Below are positions 7,772-15,784 of a DNA stretch of 25,206 bases, in pieces. The position numbers and the translations under genes were made by a program. Under the pieces are notes generated by a model. That model was not told the origin of the DNA. It made no database searches and saw only the letters and a program-made list of their open reading frames with translations. The DNA is from CAYZMH01 sp964479445 (GTDB lineage: Bacteria; Bacteroidota; Bacteroidia; Bacteroidales; GCA-2748055), in the NCBI GenBank assembly GCA_964479445.1, contig CAYZMH010000053.1:1-25206 (forward strand), read 5' to 3'. How positions within the stretch are numbered: position 1 is the stretch's first letter; each line of letters starts with the position of its first letter.

Positions 7772-9700
7772 ATGGATAGGAATTCGATCATCGGACTGGT
7801 ACTGATTGGTTTAATACTGGTCGGATACAGCATCTTCACCAAACCCTCGCGCGAGGCCATGCAGGAAGCCCAACGAAGGGCCGACTCCCTGGCTATGGTC
7901 GAGCAGATGCGTGAACAGCAGCAGCAACAACAAACACAGCAGCAGAAACAGCCGCAGGAAACCGATCCGGGCACGTCACGCACAACCACTGAAACGGTCA
8001 GCCCGGATGAGTCCGATCAAAAGCTGCAGCAACAGGAGCAATACGGTGACTTTGCTTCAAAGCTGGAAGGGGAGAAGGATTTTATCACCATGGAAAATGA
8101 ACTGGTAAAGATCCGTTTCTCTACCCTCGGCGGACGGCCCTACACCGCCACCCTGAAAAAATACCAGACCCATGATTCCCTTCCGGTAACACTGTTCGAT
8201 GGGGATTCCACAAAATTTGCGCTGCAGTTCTTTGCCGATAATAAACGAATCAATACCGGGGAGCTCTTTTTTACGCCAACCACCCCCCGCTCGAACATCA
8301 GGATCCAGAACCAGGAGGAGTCCCTGACCATGCGGCTGGATATCAGCGAAGACACCTACATAGAATATATCTATACACTTCGCCCGGGTCAGTATATGAT
8401 GGATTTCGATATCCACATGGTGGGAATGGACCGCTACCGCACCGATAACATGCAGTTCAACTGGGAGATCTTTTTCCCCTCCCTGGAGAAAGGGTATCAA
8501 AACGAGAATAATTACACCACCCTCTATTATAAATACCACGAGGGAGATGTGGAGAAATTCAGGCTGCGCACAAAGAAGACCATCGAAGAGGAAACCGCCG
8601 TTACCCGTCTGAGATGGATCGCCTTCAAGCACCAATTCTTCTCCACGGTTCTCCTGGCAAACGACTATTTTGAAGGGGCCTATATGTTCAATGAGCGCTA
8701 CGAAGAGCCAAACAAGTATATTCGGCACTTCAAAAGCGAGGTGGATATGCCCTTTGACCTGGCAAGCCCGGATCAGACCTTCGATCTAAGCCTGTACTTT
8801 GGTCCGAACCATTTCCAGACCCTGGATAAATATAAAGAATTCAAGTTGGAAAGCCTTGCAATGGTGGGGGGATCTATGATCCGCTGGCTGAACGAATGGG
8901 TGATCATCCCGATCTTTAACTGGCTGGACAACTCGATCCGCAACTATGGTTTGATCATTCTTCTGCTCACGCTGATCCTTAAGACCGCACTCTTCCCGCT
9001 TACATTCCGATCTTACAAATCGCAGGCAGTCATGCGTGTGTTGAAGCCGCAGGTGGATGAGATCAATGCCAGGTATCCCAAGAAGGAGGATGCCATGAAG
9101 AAGCAGCAGGAGACCATGGCGCTTTACAAGAAGGCGGGGGCCAACCCGTTGGGCGGATGCCTGCCGATGCTCCTGCAGTTCCCCATCCTTTATGCCATGT
9201 TCCGGTTTTTCCCCACCTCCATCGAACTGAGACAGGAGAGTTTTCTCTGGGCCAATGATCTTTCCACGTACGACTCCATACTCGACCTGCCCTTCACTAT
9301 TCCGCTGTATGGTGACCATGTCAGTCTCTTCACCATTTTGATGACCGTGACCACGGTTTTCAGTATGCGAATCAATAACCAGAGTCAGTCCAGCAGCGCC
9401 ATGCCCGGGATGAAGACCATGATGTACATCATGCCGGTGATGTTTATGTTTATACTGAATAACTTCTCGGCGGCACTGACCTATTACTACTTCCTGGCCA
9501 ACCTGATCACGCTGGGTCAGAATATGATCTTCAAAAACTTCATCATCGATGAGAAGAAGATACTTAAAAAATTGAATGCCAAGAAAGCCAAGCCAAAGAA
9601 GAAATCAAAATGGCAGCAAAGGCTGGATGAGATGACCAAACAACAGCAGGAACTTCAAAAAGCAAAGACAAAAGGTCATCCTGCGAAGAAAAAGAGGTAG
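7772..9700 (+). CDS. yidC: Membrane protein insertase YidC
   Basis: YidC inserts and folds inner-membrane proteins, alone or with SecYEG. The 642-residue length fits Bacteroidota YidC. Visible parts: an N-terminal membrane anchor (residues ~6-22, IIGLVLIGLILVGYSIF); a Q-rich linker (~48-64, runs of CAG/CAA); a large periplasmic domain (~90-350); and the conserved C-terminal 60KD_IMP region with NYGLIILLLTLILKTALFPLT, the PLGGCLPMLLQFPILYAMFRF hairpin and two or three further TM helices. A Lys-rich tail (KKAKPKKKSKWQQR onward) is likely cytosolic and ribosome-facing. The ATG at 7772 gives the expected N-terminus. It is followed by convergent ribH. Confidence 0.97.
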   Translation: MDRNSIIGLVLIGLILVGYSIFTKPSREAMQEAQRRADSLAMVEQMREQQQQQQTQQQKQPQETDPGTSRTTTETVSPDESDQKLQQQEQYGDFASKLEGEKDFITMENELVKIRFSTLGGRPYTATLKKYQTHDSLPVTLFDGDSTKFALQFFADNKRINTGELFFTPTTPRSNIRIQNQEESLTMRLDISEDTYIEYIYTLRPGQYMMDFDIHMVGMDRYRTDNMQFNWEIFFPSLEKGYQNENNYTTLYYKYHEGDVEKFRLRTKKTIEEETAVTRLRWIAFKHQFFSTVLLANDYFEGAYMFNERYEEPNKYIRHFKSEVDMPFDLASPDQTFDLSLYFGPNHFQTLDKYKEFKLESLAMVGGSMIRWLNEWVIIPIFNWLDNSIRNYGLIILLLTLILKTALFPLTFRSYKSQAVMRVLKPQVDEINARYPKKEDAMKKQQETMALYKKAGANPLGGCLPMLLQFPILYAMFRFFPTSIELRQESFLWANDLSTYDSILDLPFTIPLYGDHVSLFTILMTVTTVFSMRINNQSQSSSAMPGMKTMMYIMPVMFMFILNNFSAALTYYYFLANLITLGQNMIFKNFIIDEKKILKKLNAKKAKPKKKSKWQQRLDEMTKQQQELQKAKTKGHPAKKKR

Positions 9701-9705
9701 GAGAA

Positions 9706-9722
9706 TGACTTTCAGTTAGTCA
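9706..9722 (+). terminator. Possible weak terminator hairpin after yidC
   Basis: TGACT (9706-9710) and AGTCA (9718-9722) are complementary arms around a 7-base loop, 6 bases after the yidC stop. There is no T tract, so termination here is only a suggestion. Confidence 0.25.
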
Positions 9723-9746
9723 CGCCCGGAAATTGACGGCAAATCC

Positions 9747-10238
9747 TTACGGTTTCTCCATCCGCAGGGCTGCCATTTTAATAGCAGTGATTGCTGCTTC
9801 ATCGCCTTTATTCCCGTGTTTTCCGCCCGCACGTTGCATTGCCTGATTCTGGTCGTAGGTGGTCAGTACCCCGAAAATAAACGGAATATCGTAATCCAGG
9901 TTCAATTCGGTGATGCCGTGGGTGACGCCCTGGCAAACATACTTGAAGTGAGGAGTCTCCCCCTGGATAACGCAGCCAAGACATATCACAGCATCCAGCG
10001 AATGTTTCTCTGCTATGACGCGGGCACCGAAAGGGAGTTCAAAACTACCCGGAACGGTACTGACAAAGATGCTTTCTTCAGGAGTTCCATGCATTTTAAG
10101 CGTATTCACGGCTCCTTCCAGCAGGGCGGAGGTAACGGCCTCGTTCCACTCCGATACAACGATCCCGATCTTCATCCCCGAAGCATCGGGTACCCGGTCA
10201 GGATCGTAAGAAGAGAGATTTTTAAGGGGTGTAGCCAT
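9747..10238 (-). CDS. ribH: 6,7-dimethyl-8-ribityllumazine synthase
   Basis: Lumazine synthase condenses 5-amino-6-ribitylamino-uracil with 3,4-dihydroxy-2-butanone 4-phosphate in riboflavin synthesis and usually forms icosahedral or pentameric shells. The 163-residue protein has the substrate motifs GIVVSEWNE, VPGSFELPFGA, and CLGCVIQGETPHFKYVC, with the catalytic His in PHF. It ends GNKGDEAAITAIKMAALRM. It lies 78 bases downstream of the TPR gene on the same strand, a pairing common in Bacteroidota, but a perfect -7 element in that gap suggests it also has its own promoter. No FMN riboswitch is recognisable upstream. Confidence 0.97.
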   Translation of the reverse strand: MATPLKNLSSYDPDRVPDASGMKIGIVVSEWNEAVTSALLEGAVNTLKMHGTPEESIFVSTVPGSFELPFGARVIAEKHSLDAVICLGCVIQGETPHFKYVCQGVTHGITELNLDYDIPFIFGVLTTYDQNQAMQRAGGKHGNKGDEAAITAIKMAALRMEKP

Positions 10239-10266
10239 AAGGGGGTGTGTATTATGGATGAAACAG

Positions 10267-10288
10267 GTATCCTCAAATATAGGGATAC
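10267..10288 (-). promoter_or_regulatory. ribH promoter inside a palindrome
   Basis: On the minus strand TATATTTG (10281-10274), an exact TAnnTTTG, lies between perfect inverted arms GTATCC and GGATAC (10283-10288 and 10267-10272). It is 36 bases before the ribH ATG. The layout suggests a promoter with an overlapping operator, though no regulator is known from the window. Confidence 0.45.
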
Positions 10289-10316
10289 TTTTGGTAAAAA
10301 GAAGGATGCCCGGTAG

Positions 10317-11012
10317 TTAAACTGAAGCCAGTTTAGCTTCAACGCGACCGATGTACTTCTTGATTTCACGTCCCTCGGCAGATTCGGGGTAATTGGTCTG
10401 AATACGTTTGTAAACCTCCAGCGCTTTTTCCAGCTCACCCATCTCTTCGTAGACAATACCTGCTTTCTTCAGGATAATGGGAGTGGAGAAGTCATTCTCA
10501 TAGCTTTCGGCCCCATCCAGGTAGGTTCTGGTCGCTTTATCGTACTGTCCAAGTTCCGCGTACGCGTCACCCAGTGCACTTTTACTGGAGGCGCCTACAA
10601 GCAGATCGTTGGTATTGTAACGCTTCAGGTAATCGATCGCCTCCTGGTAATTACCCAGCTCCTTGTAGCAAATACCGGCATAATAACGGGCAAGCCTGGC
10701 AGAGGAGGTGATGCCGTATTCATCAATGATCTCGAGAAACCCGGGGTAGGAACCATACCCGTTCAGGGCGAGGTTGAACGAGTCGCGTTCAAAGAAGCGC
10801 TCGGCCATATACATGTTAGAAGCAGCCTCCTGGTTCTGGGGTTTGAGGTAGTAACGGTTTCCCAGGATGACAAGCAGGACAACTGCCAGCACACCTGTCA
10901 GGATATTGATCAACAATTTCTGGTTGTCTTCTATGAACCGTTCCGAACGGGTCAATGCTTGTTCAATGCCGCTGAGGCTTTTATCTCCCTGTTCCGTCTT
11001 TTTCTTGGCCAT
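10317..11012 (-). CDS. TPR-repeat membrane-anchored protein (YfgM-like)
   Basis: 231 aa. A charged cytosolic N-terminus (~35 residues) precedes one TM helix (LLINILTGVLAVVLLVILG, ~34-52). A soluble C-terminal domain with tetratricopeptide-like helices follows, visible as LARYYAGICYKELGNYQEAIDYL, SALGDAYAELGQYDKATRTYL and IVYEEMGELEKALEVYKRI. The architecture resembles YfgM/TPR_21 proteins, which associate with the translocon and periplasmic chaperones in enterobacteria; for this protein the role is inferred only. It is upstream of ribH on the same strand and divergent from recF. The ATG at 11012 follows a perfect -7 element at 11049-11056. Confidence 0.88.
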   Translation of the reverse strand: MAKKKTEQGDKSLSGIEQALTRSERFIEDNQKLLINILTGVLAVVLLVILGNRYYLKPQNQEAASNMYMAERFFERDSFNLALNGYGSYPGFLEIIDEYGITSSARLARYYAGICYKELGNYQEAIDYLKRYNTNDLLVGASSKSALGDAYAELGQYDKATRTYLDGAESYENDFSTPIILKKAGIVYEEMGELEKALEVYKRIQTNYPESAEGREIKKYIGRVEAKLASV

Positions 11013-11048
11013 ATCGTAACCTTATTTCGAGTTTTTTCAAAACAACCG

Positions 11049-11056
11049 CAAATGTA
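11049..11056 (-). promoter_or_regulatory. -7 promoter element of the TPR gene
   Basis: Read on the minus strand this is TACATTTG, an exact TAnnTTTG match, 37 bases before the TPR-gene ATG and back to back with the recF promoter about 95 bases away. Confidence 0.55.
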
Positions 11057-11149
11057 ACTGTTTTTTGGAAAATAGTTTACATAACTTGCAAAAAGTTCAG
11101 ACCCGGAACCGGGGTTCTGTTTTTTCCCGGGAATTTCGGGCAGAACGGT

Positions 11150-11157
11150 TAATTTTG
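11150..11157 (+). promoter_or_regulatory. -7 promoter element of recF
   Basis: TAATTTTG is an exact TAnnTTTG match. Its last base is the G of a GTG that could otherwise be read as the recF start, so the ATG at 11181 is the credible start. Confidence 0.55.
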
Positions 11158-11180
11158 TGAAGATCCAATATGGAAAGAGT

Positions 11181-12284
11181 ATGCACCTGACTAATTTATC
11201 GTTGCTTAATTTCAAGAACTATGACCAGGCCGACCTGGAGTTTTGTCCCAAAATCAACTGCCTGGTTGGAGAGAACGGGGTGGGAAAGACAAACCTGCTG
11301 GATGCTGTTCACTACCTGGCCCTGTGCAAGAGCAACCTGAACCCGGTGGATACGCAGAATATACGGTATGACCAGGAATTTTGCGTGATCCAGGGACAGT
11401 TTATCCGGCTTGAAAAGGAGGAGAACATCTACTGCGGTATTCGCAAACAGAAGAAAAAGCAATTCAAGCGCAACAATAAAGAGTATCAGAAACTCTCGGA
11501 ACATATCGGGCTGATACCACTGGTGATGATCTCACCGGCCGATTACAGCCTGATCCAGGGAGGCAGTGATGAACGCCGCAAACTTATGAACGGTGTGATT
11601 GGGCAGTACAACCGCCCCTACCTGGAAAATATCATTGCCTATAACCGGGTGCTCAATCAGCGCAACAGGTTGCTCAAGGAGATGCAACAGCCCGGCGGGA
11701 ATCGGGATCTACTTGAAGTGCTGGATGAACAGCTGGTAAGATATGGTACTCCCGTCCATGCCGAACGCCGTGCGTTTGTGGAAAAACTCACCCCGGTTTT
11801 TCAACGGTTTTATGAACATGTCTCCGGTAACAGGGAACAGGTGGTCCTTACTTACTCCTCTCACCTGGATGAACAGGAATTCGGACCGGCCCTGAAAGCT
11901 TCACTGGATAAGGATCGTGCTGTACAATACACCACCGTGGGTATTCATAAGGATGACCTGCTGATGACCCTGGGGGAACACCCACTGAAAAAAGTGGGTT
12001 CACAGGGACAGCAGAAAACCTACCTGGTCGCTCTTAAACTGGCTGAATTTGAGTTTATGCGAGAGACCATGGAGGCGACTCCCCTGTTACTGCTGGATGA
12101 TATCTTTGATAAATTTGATGCATTCCGGGTTCGGCAGATCATTCAGCTGGTGGCAGAGAATAACTTCGGACAGATCTTTATCACCGACACCAACGAGGAG
12201 CGACTCAATACCATTTTAAAAGACATTCCGGCGGAACACCGGATCTATATGATCGGTCCGGACCGGATTGAAAAATTGGAGTAA
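11181..12284 (+). CDS. recF: DNA replication and repair protein RecF
   Basis: RecF is an SMC-like ATPase that with RecO and RecR loads RecA at single-strand gaps. The 367-residue protein starts MHLTNLSLLNFKNY, typical of RecF. It carries Walker A (GENGVGKTNLLDA), the ABC-type signature region (VGSQGQQKTYLVALKLAE), Walker B (LLLLDDIFDKFD) and the D-loop/switch region (QIFITDTNEERL). A purine-rich AAAGAG at ~11174-11179 may act as a ribosome binding site. The DUF721 gene begins one base after its stop, so the two are cotranscribed and probably translationally coupled. It is divergent from the TPR-ribH unit. Confidence 0.96.
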   Translation: MHLTNLSLLNFKNYDQADLEFCPKINCLVGENGVGKTNLLDAVHYLALCKSNLNPVDTQNIRYDQEFCVIQGQFIRLEKEENIYCGIRKQKKKQFKRNNKEYQKLSEHIGLIPLVMISPADYSLIQGGSDERRKLMNGVIGQYNRPYLENIIAYNRVLNQRNRLLKEMQQPGGNRDLLEVLDEQLVRYGTPVHAERRAFVEKLTPVFQRFYEHVSGNREQVVLTYSSHLDEQEFGPALKASLDKDRAVQYTTVGIHKDDLLMTLGEHPLKKVGSQGQQKTYLVALKLAEFEFMRETMEATPLLLLDDIFDKFDAFRVRQIIQLVAENNFGQIFITDTNEERLNTILKDIPAEHRIYMIGPDRIEKLE

Positions 12285-12285
12285 T

Positions 12286-12576
12286 ATGGAACGTAAAGAG
12301 GCAAAGCGCATCGGATCGCTGCTGGACGAATTTGTACGGGCCAACAACCTGGAAAGGGGACTTGCCGAATTCCGGCTCAAGCGGGCCTGGCATCAACTTC
12401 TGGGAAATAGTATTTCCCGGTCTACTAAAAACCTCTATATCAAAGACCGCAAACTGTTTGTTACACTCTACTCCTCGGTTATGAGAAACGAGCTGAGCAT
12501 GATGAAAGAGGCCCTGCTGGAAAGGCTCAATGAAGCCTCGGGTCGGAACAGCATTGATGATATCATCCTGAGGTAA
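12286..12576 (+). CDS. DUF721 (DciA-like) family protein
   Basis: 96 aa, beginning ERKEAKRIGSLLDEFVRANN and containing the DUF721 core KRAWHQLLGNSISRSTKNLYIKD...LFVTLYSSVMRNELSMMKEAL. DUF721 includes DciA, a loader of the replicative helicase in bacteria lacking DnaC-type loaders; whether short Bacteroidota members do the same is inferred. The start at 12286 is the ATG directly after the recF stop; an in-frame upstream ATG at 12268 would overlap recF. The link to recF places it in DNA replication and repair. It converges on ndk across a 39-base gap. Confidence 0.88.
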   Translation: MERKEAKRIGSLLDEFVRANNLERGLAEFRLKRAWHQLLGNSISRSTKNLYIKDRKLFVTLYSSVMRNELSMMKEALLERLNEASGRNSIDDIILR

Positions 12577-12615
12577 AATATCCACCCGGCAAAGCTGCCA
12601 GTATAGCAGGTATGT

Positions 12616-13035
12616 CTAAAAGCGCTCCCTGATGGAGAAGAAGAAAGAAGCCTCCTTCTCAGCATTTTCATCCGAATCGGATCCGTGAACGGCATTTTGC
12701 TGCATCGATTCGGCAAACAGCTTGCGCAGGGTGCCCTCTCCTGCTTTGGCAGGATCGGTGGGACCGATGAGTTCCCGGTAGGCTTCCACGGCATCTTCCC
12801 GCTCCAGGATCGCTACCACGATCGGACCGGAGATCATGAATTCTACCAGGGAGGGGTAGAAGTCCCGCCCCTTGTGCACCGAATAGAACTTTTCAGCTTC
12901 ACCACGGGTAAGATGCAGCATCTTCAGGGCTGCTATGCGGAATCCCGCTTCGTGGATCTTAAAAAGAATGGGGCCGATATGCCCCCTGGAAACAGCTTTG
13001 GGTTTGATGATTGTAAATGTAATGTTGCCTGCCAT
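12616..13035 (-). CDS. ndk: Nucleoside diphosphate kinase
   Basis: Ndk transfers the gamma-phosphate of ATP to NDPs through a phospho-histidine. The 139-residue protein shows the family frame FTIIKPKAV near the N-terminus, FYSVHKGRDFYPSLVEFM, SGPIVVAILERE, and the active-site NAVHGSDS with the phosphorylated His. The usual KPDAV appears here as KPKAV. The start at 13035 is chosen because the family begins MAGNxTF; the ORF extends 12 codons further to an ATG at 13071 that nearly touches the promoter-like element. It is divergent from nrnA and convergent with recF-DUF721. Confidence 0.95.
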   Translation of the reverse strand: MAGNITFTIIKPKAVSRGHIGPILFKIHEAGFRIAALKMLHLTRGEAEKFYSVHKGRDFYPSLVEFMISGPIVVAILEREDAVEAYRELIGPTDPAKAGEGTLRKLFAESMQQNAVHGSDSDENAEKEASFFFSIRERF

Positions 13036-13072
13036 TTTGAGATGGTTTTGGGTATGATGTTTTCTTAACAAT

Positions 13073-13080
13073 TAAAGATA
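13073..13080 (-). promoter_or_regulatory. Putative -7 element of ndk
   Basis: On the minus strand this reads TATCTTTA, one base off TAnnTTTG, 38 bases before the ndk ATG and adjacent to the divergent nrnA promoter. Confidence 0.4.
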
Positions 13081-13109
13081 GTATTTGTTACGGGTAATTG
13101 ATATATTTT

Positions 13110-13117
13110 TATATTTG
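13110..13117 (+). promoter_or_regulatory. -7 promoter element of nrnA
   Basis: TATATTTG is an exact TAnnTTTG match, with TTTG at 13084-13087 about 22 bases upstream as a plausible -33 element. If used, transcription begins near 13123, which rules out the TTG codons at 13085 and 13115 as starts. Confidence 0.5.
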
Positions 13118-13159
13118 AAATCGCATTTAGGAGACGGAAAAACTATAATTGAACCAGAT

Positions 13160-14176
13160 TTGAAGTTGAAAGAATCGAGCCGGGATCGAATCCTGGATCT
13201 TATACAGCACAAGGCACCCACGGTCATACTCACGCACAGGAATCCCGATGGAGACGCCGTGGGATCCAGTATAGCCCTGGGCCTGTTTCTGAAGAAAACC
13301 GGGGTTCCGGTGGATGTCATCATCCCCAACGAAGTACCCGATTTCTTAAACTGGTTACCGGGAAGTGACCTGGTGAGTGTGTTCAGACAAAAACCCGATG
13401 CTTGTACCAAACTGATACGGTATTCAAAACTGATTGTTTGCCTTGATTTTAATGATCCCGACCGGATCGGGGATATCCAGGAACTGGTTTCTGCATCCGA
13501 AGCCTTTAAAATCTTGATCGACCACCACGAGGATCCTGTTGCATTTACCGATGACCTGATCTCGGAACCCTGGCGGGGATCGGTAGGAGAAATGGTCTAT
13601 CATTTCATCGAGGCTTTTTCTTCGGAAAGTGCGATCGATCACGACATGGCTACATGTTTGTATGTCGCCATCATGACCGATACAGGGAATTTTCGCTATG
13701 GTTGTTCGTATCCCGATATATTTCACGTGGCAGGGGAATTGATGCGTCATGGCATCGATAACGACCAGATCTACGCCGAAGTCTATGACAGTTACTCGGA
13801 GAAACGGATGCGTCTCATGGGGTATTGTATGCAACATAAAATGGTGGTGATCCCCGAATATCACGCTGCATATATCTACCTCACCCGGGAGGAACTCAAA
13901 CGCTTCGACCATCAAACCGGGGACACCGAGGGATTTGTTAACATACCCTTTACGATCAAGGGAATGCGGTTTACCGCGTTGTTTATTGAGAAAAAGGACC
14001 ATGTAAAGATCTCCCTGCGTTCCAAAGGTGACTTCGCAGTCAATGATTTTACCGAGAAGCATTTTAACGGGGGCGGACATATCAATGCTGCAGGAGGCGA
14101 AGAGTACCTCTCCCTGCAGGACACCCTGGAAAAATTTGAATCGTTGTTACCGGAATATGCGGATAAACTTGCCTGA
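13160..14176 (+). CDS. nrnA: DHH-family phosphoesterase, bifunctional oligoribonuclease/pAp phosphatase NrnA
   Basis: NrnA degrades 2-5-nt RNA oligomers and dephosphorylates 3'-phosphoadenosine 5'-phosphate. The motifs are intact: THRNPDGDAVGSS (metal-binding D-x-D), LDFNDPDRIG, LIDHHEDP (DHH), MTDTGNFRY, and the C-terminal DHHA1 loop FNGGGHINAAGG. The start is uncertain. The frame is open from TTG 13085, but a perfect -7 element lies at 13110-13117 and no ATG or GTG occurs between it and the conserved core. TTG at 13160 gives an N-terminus of normal length; TTG 13166 or ATT 13148 are alternatives. AGGAG at 13128-13132 is the only Shine-Dalgarno-like match. It overlaps the next gene by 20 bases, so the two are coupled. 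Confidence 0.9.
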   Translation: MKLKESSRDRILDLIQHKAPTVILTHRNPDGDAVGSSIALGLFLKKTGVPVDVIIPNEVPDFLNWLPGSDLVSVFRQKPDACTKLIRYSKLIVCLDFNDPDRIGDIQELVSASEAFKILIDHHEDPVAFTDDLISEPWRGSVGEMVYHFIEAFSSESAIDHDMATCLYVAIMTDTGNFRYGCSYPDIFHVAGELMRHGIDNDQIYAEVYDSYSEKRMRLMGYCMQHKMVVIPEYHAAYIYLTREELKRFDHQTGDTEGFVNIPFTIKGMRFTALFIEKKDHVKISLRSKGDFAVNDFTEKHFNGGGHINAAGGEEYLSLQDTLEKFESLLPEYADKLA

Positions 14177-14735
14177 AAGCAAATCGTTTTTGTCGCCCCT
14201 GAAGAAAACAGATAGTAAGGGGAAAACCCTGGCGGTGCTCCTGTTGTTGATTGTATTCACGGGATGTAAAACTCCGGTGCAGGAGGTGCAGCAGCAGGAA
14301 AAGAATCCCTATGAAGAACCCCTGCTGGAGATGAATAAATACATGAAGGAGAAGCAACACGACCAGATCACAGCCTTTATCGATCGCACCGGCTGGGAAA
14401 TGCTGGAAACTCCATCCGGACTCTGGTACCAGGTACTTGAAGAGGGAGGCGGACCCACTCCGGAAGAAGGCGACCGGGTGGTCTACGCTTACCAGACCCG
14501 GCTGCTTGACGGTACACTCTGTTACCAGGCGGATACGATTCGTCCAGAAACTATCGTTATTGGAAATGGAAGCGTGATAACAGGATTGGCCGAGGGACTA
14601 TCGTTATTGCAGGAAGGAGCGGTTGCACGATTGATCATTCCTCCCTATCTTGCGCACGGAAATTTCGGAGACCGGGAGTGTATACCGGGATCCGCTATCC
14701 TCCTCATCCGTATCCGGGTGATGGAAGTGAAATAA
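14157..14735 (+). CDS. FKBP-type peptidyl-prolyl isomerase lipoprotein (GldI-like)
   Basis: 192 aa. A basic N-terminus is followed by a hydrophobic stretch (TLAVLLLLIVFTGC) with a lipobox ending at Cys37, so it is an exported lipoprotein. The mature part has a spacer rich in Q and E, then an FKBP domain (~80-192): GLWYQVLEEGG, GDRVVYAYQTRLLDGT, VITGLAEGLSLLQEGAVARLIIPPYLAHG and ILLIRIRVMEV. Canonical FKBP active-site residues are only partly kept (LCYQAD where FDSS is usual), so isomerase activity is uncertain. The gene overlaps the 3' end of nrnA. GldI, an FKBP-like gliding-motility lipoprotein of Bacteroidota, is the nearest named relative I recognise; no other gliding genes are in the window, so the symbol is withheld. 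Confidence 0.82.
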   Translation: MRINLPESKSFLSPLKKTDSKGKTLAVLLLLIVFTGCKTPVQEVQQQEKNPYEEPLLEMNKYMKEKQHDQITAFIDRTGWEMLETPSGLWYQVLEEGGGPTPEEGDRVVYAYQTRLLDGTLCYQADTIRPETIVIGNGSVITGLAEGLSLLQEGAVARLIIPPYLAHGNFGDRECIPGSAILLIRIRVMEVK

Positions 14736-14804
14736 TAAAAAAGGGTGCTGCGACGCAACGTGCAAAGCCGATCCAGCATCTTTCCAAGGCAGAAACAAAT
14801 AAAT

Positions 14805-15776
14805 ATGAAAATAATGGTAAGGATCACAACCTGGTTAACCGCGATCACACTGGCAATGACGGCTATGGTAGCCTGCGAAGAGGAGGTGGATCAAGAGGCA
14901 CTCCGCCAGGAGGAGTCACGGTACTTTGAATTGTACATGGATGCTAACTATCCTGATCTGGAACCGCAGGAGAGCGGTTTGTATTACATTCCTATCAAAG
15001 AGGGTGACGGTGCCAGTCCGGATTCGGGAGACTATGTATTGATCAATTACCTGGCAAAGACCATACCCGACGGGAATGTTTTTGATACCTATACGGAAGA
15101 GTGGGCCCTCCAGTATAACCTTTACCAGGAGCAGGTGCTGTATGGTCCCTATAAGTACCAGCATGGAACCGAAATGACAGGCATGAAAGAGGGACTCTCC
15201 ATGATGAATGAGGGCGGAATAGCCCGGTTGCTTTTTACCAGCGATCTTGGTTTTGGAGCAGACGGGTTCGGACAGGTCGAGCCTTTTGAATCGCTCCTCT
15301 ACGACATTGAACTGTTGGAAGTGATCGAACAACCCGCCGACCGGGAATTCGAGCAGATGCAGAACTACCTGGACACGGTGGAAAACTATACACGCATCCT
15401 CGACGAGGATATCGATGTGGTCATGTACTACATACCCGACCGGATCGGGGAGGGCGACTCCATTCAGACAGACGACATGATCGACATCTATTACACGGGA
15501 CAGCTGCTCGATGGCAGAGTTTTCGACAGCAACATGGACGAAGATACTCCTCTGCAGGTAACCCTGGGTGCCGAAGAGGTGATTCAGGGCCTGGAGCTCG
15601 GACTCACTTACTTCCGGAAAGGAGGCGAAGGCCGTCTTCTTGTACCGCACCCGCTGGGTTACGGTGAGGAGGGATCAAAGGTCTCCAGAAGCAATAAAAC
15701 CTCTGTTCCTCCCTTCGAAGCTTTGCTATTCCATATAGAGGTCCTGAACCCCGAAACAACCACCGCTAAAAAGTAA
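14805..15776 (+). CDS. Double-FKBP-domain peptidyl-prolyl isomerase lipoprotein
   Basis: 323 aa. The signal peptide MKIMVRITTWLTAITLAM ends in a lipobox MVAC (Cys24). Two FKBP domains follow. The first (~50-175) is degenerate: GDYVLINYLAKTIPDGNVFD, GMKEGLSMMNEGGIARLLF and PFESLLYDIELLEV. The second (~205-318) is closer to consensus: MIDIYYTGQLLDGRVFDSN, VIQGLELGLTYFRKGGEGRLLVP, HPLGYGEEG and PFEALLFHIEVLN. It probably acts as a cell-envelope folding factor or chaperone. The start is the ATG at 14805, which begins the signal peptide; the ORF extends upstream to 14745. It is third in the nrnA unit, 69 bases after the preceding lipoprotein, and is followed by an intrinsic terminator. Confidence 0.88.
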   Translation: MKIMVRITTWLTAITLAMTAMVACEEEVDQEALRQEESRYFELYMDANYPDLEPQESGLYYIPIKEGDGASPDSGDYVLINYLAKTIPDGNVFDTYTEEWALQYNLYQEQVLYGPYKYQHGTEMTGMKEGLSMMNEGGIARLLFTSDLGFGADGFGQVEPFESLLYDIELLEVIEQPADREFEQMQNYLDTVENYTRILDEDIDVVMYYIPDRIGEGDSIQTDDMIDIYYTGQLLDGRVFDSNMDEDTPLQVTLGAEEVIQGLELGLTYFRKGGEGRLLVPHPLGYGEEGSKVSRSNKTSVPPFEALLFHIEVLNPETTTAKK

Positions 15777-15784
15777 TTACAATT

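Noticed and set aside
7905..7955. CAG/CAA run as a possible unstable repeat
   Set aside because: It encodes the Q-rich linker after the YidC N-terminal anchor, a common disordered segment, and the codons are mixed.
10239..10316. Possible FMN riboswitch before ribH
   Set aside because: The 78-base gap is too short and lacks the conserved RFN elements; only a promoter with inverted arms is seen.
11157..11180. GTG at 11157 as recF start
   Set aside because: It lies on the last base of a perfect -7 promoter element, and RecF proteins begin at the MHLTNL position (11181).
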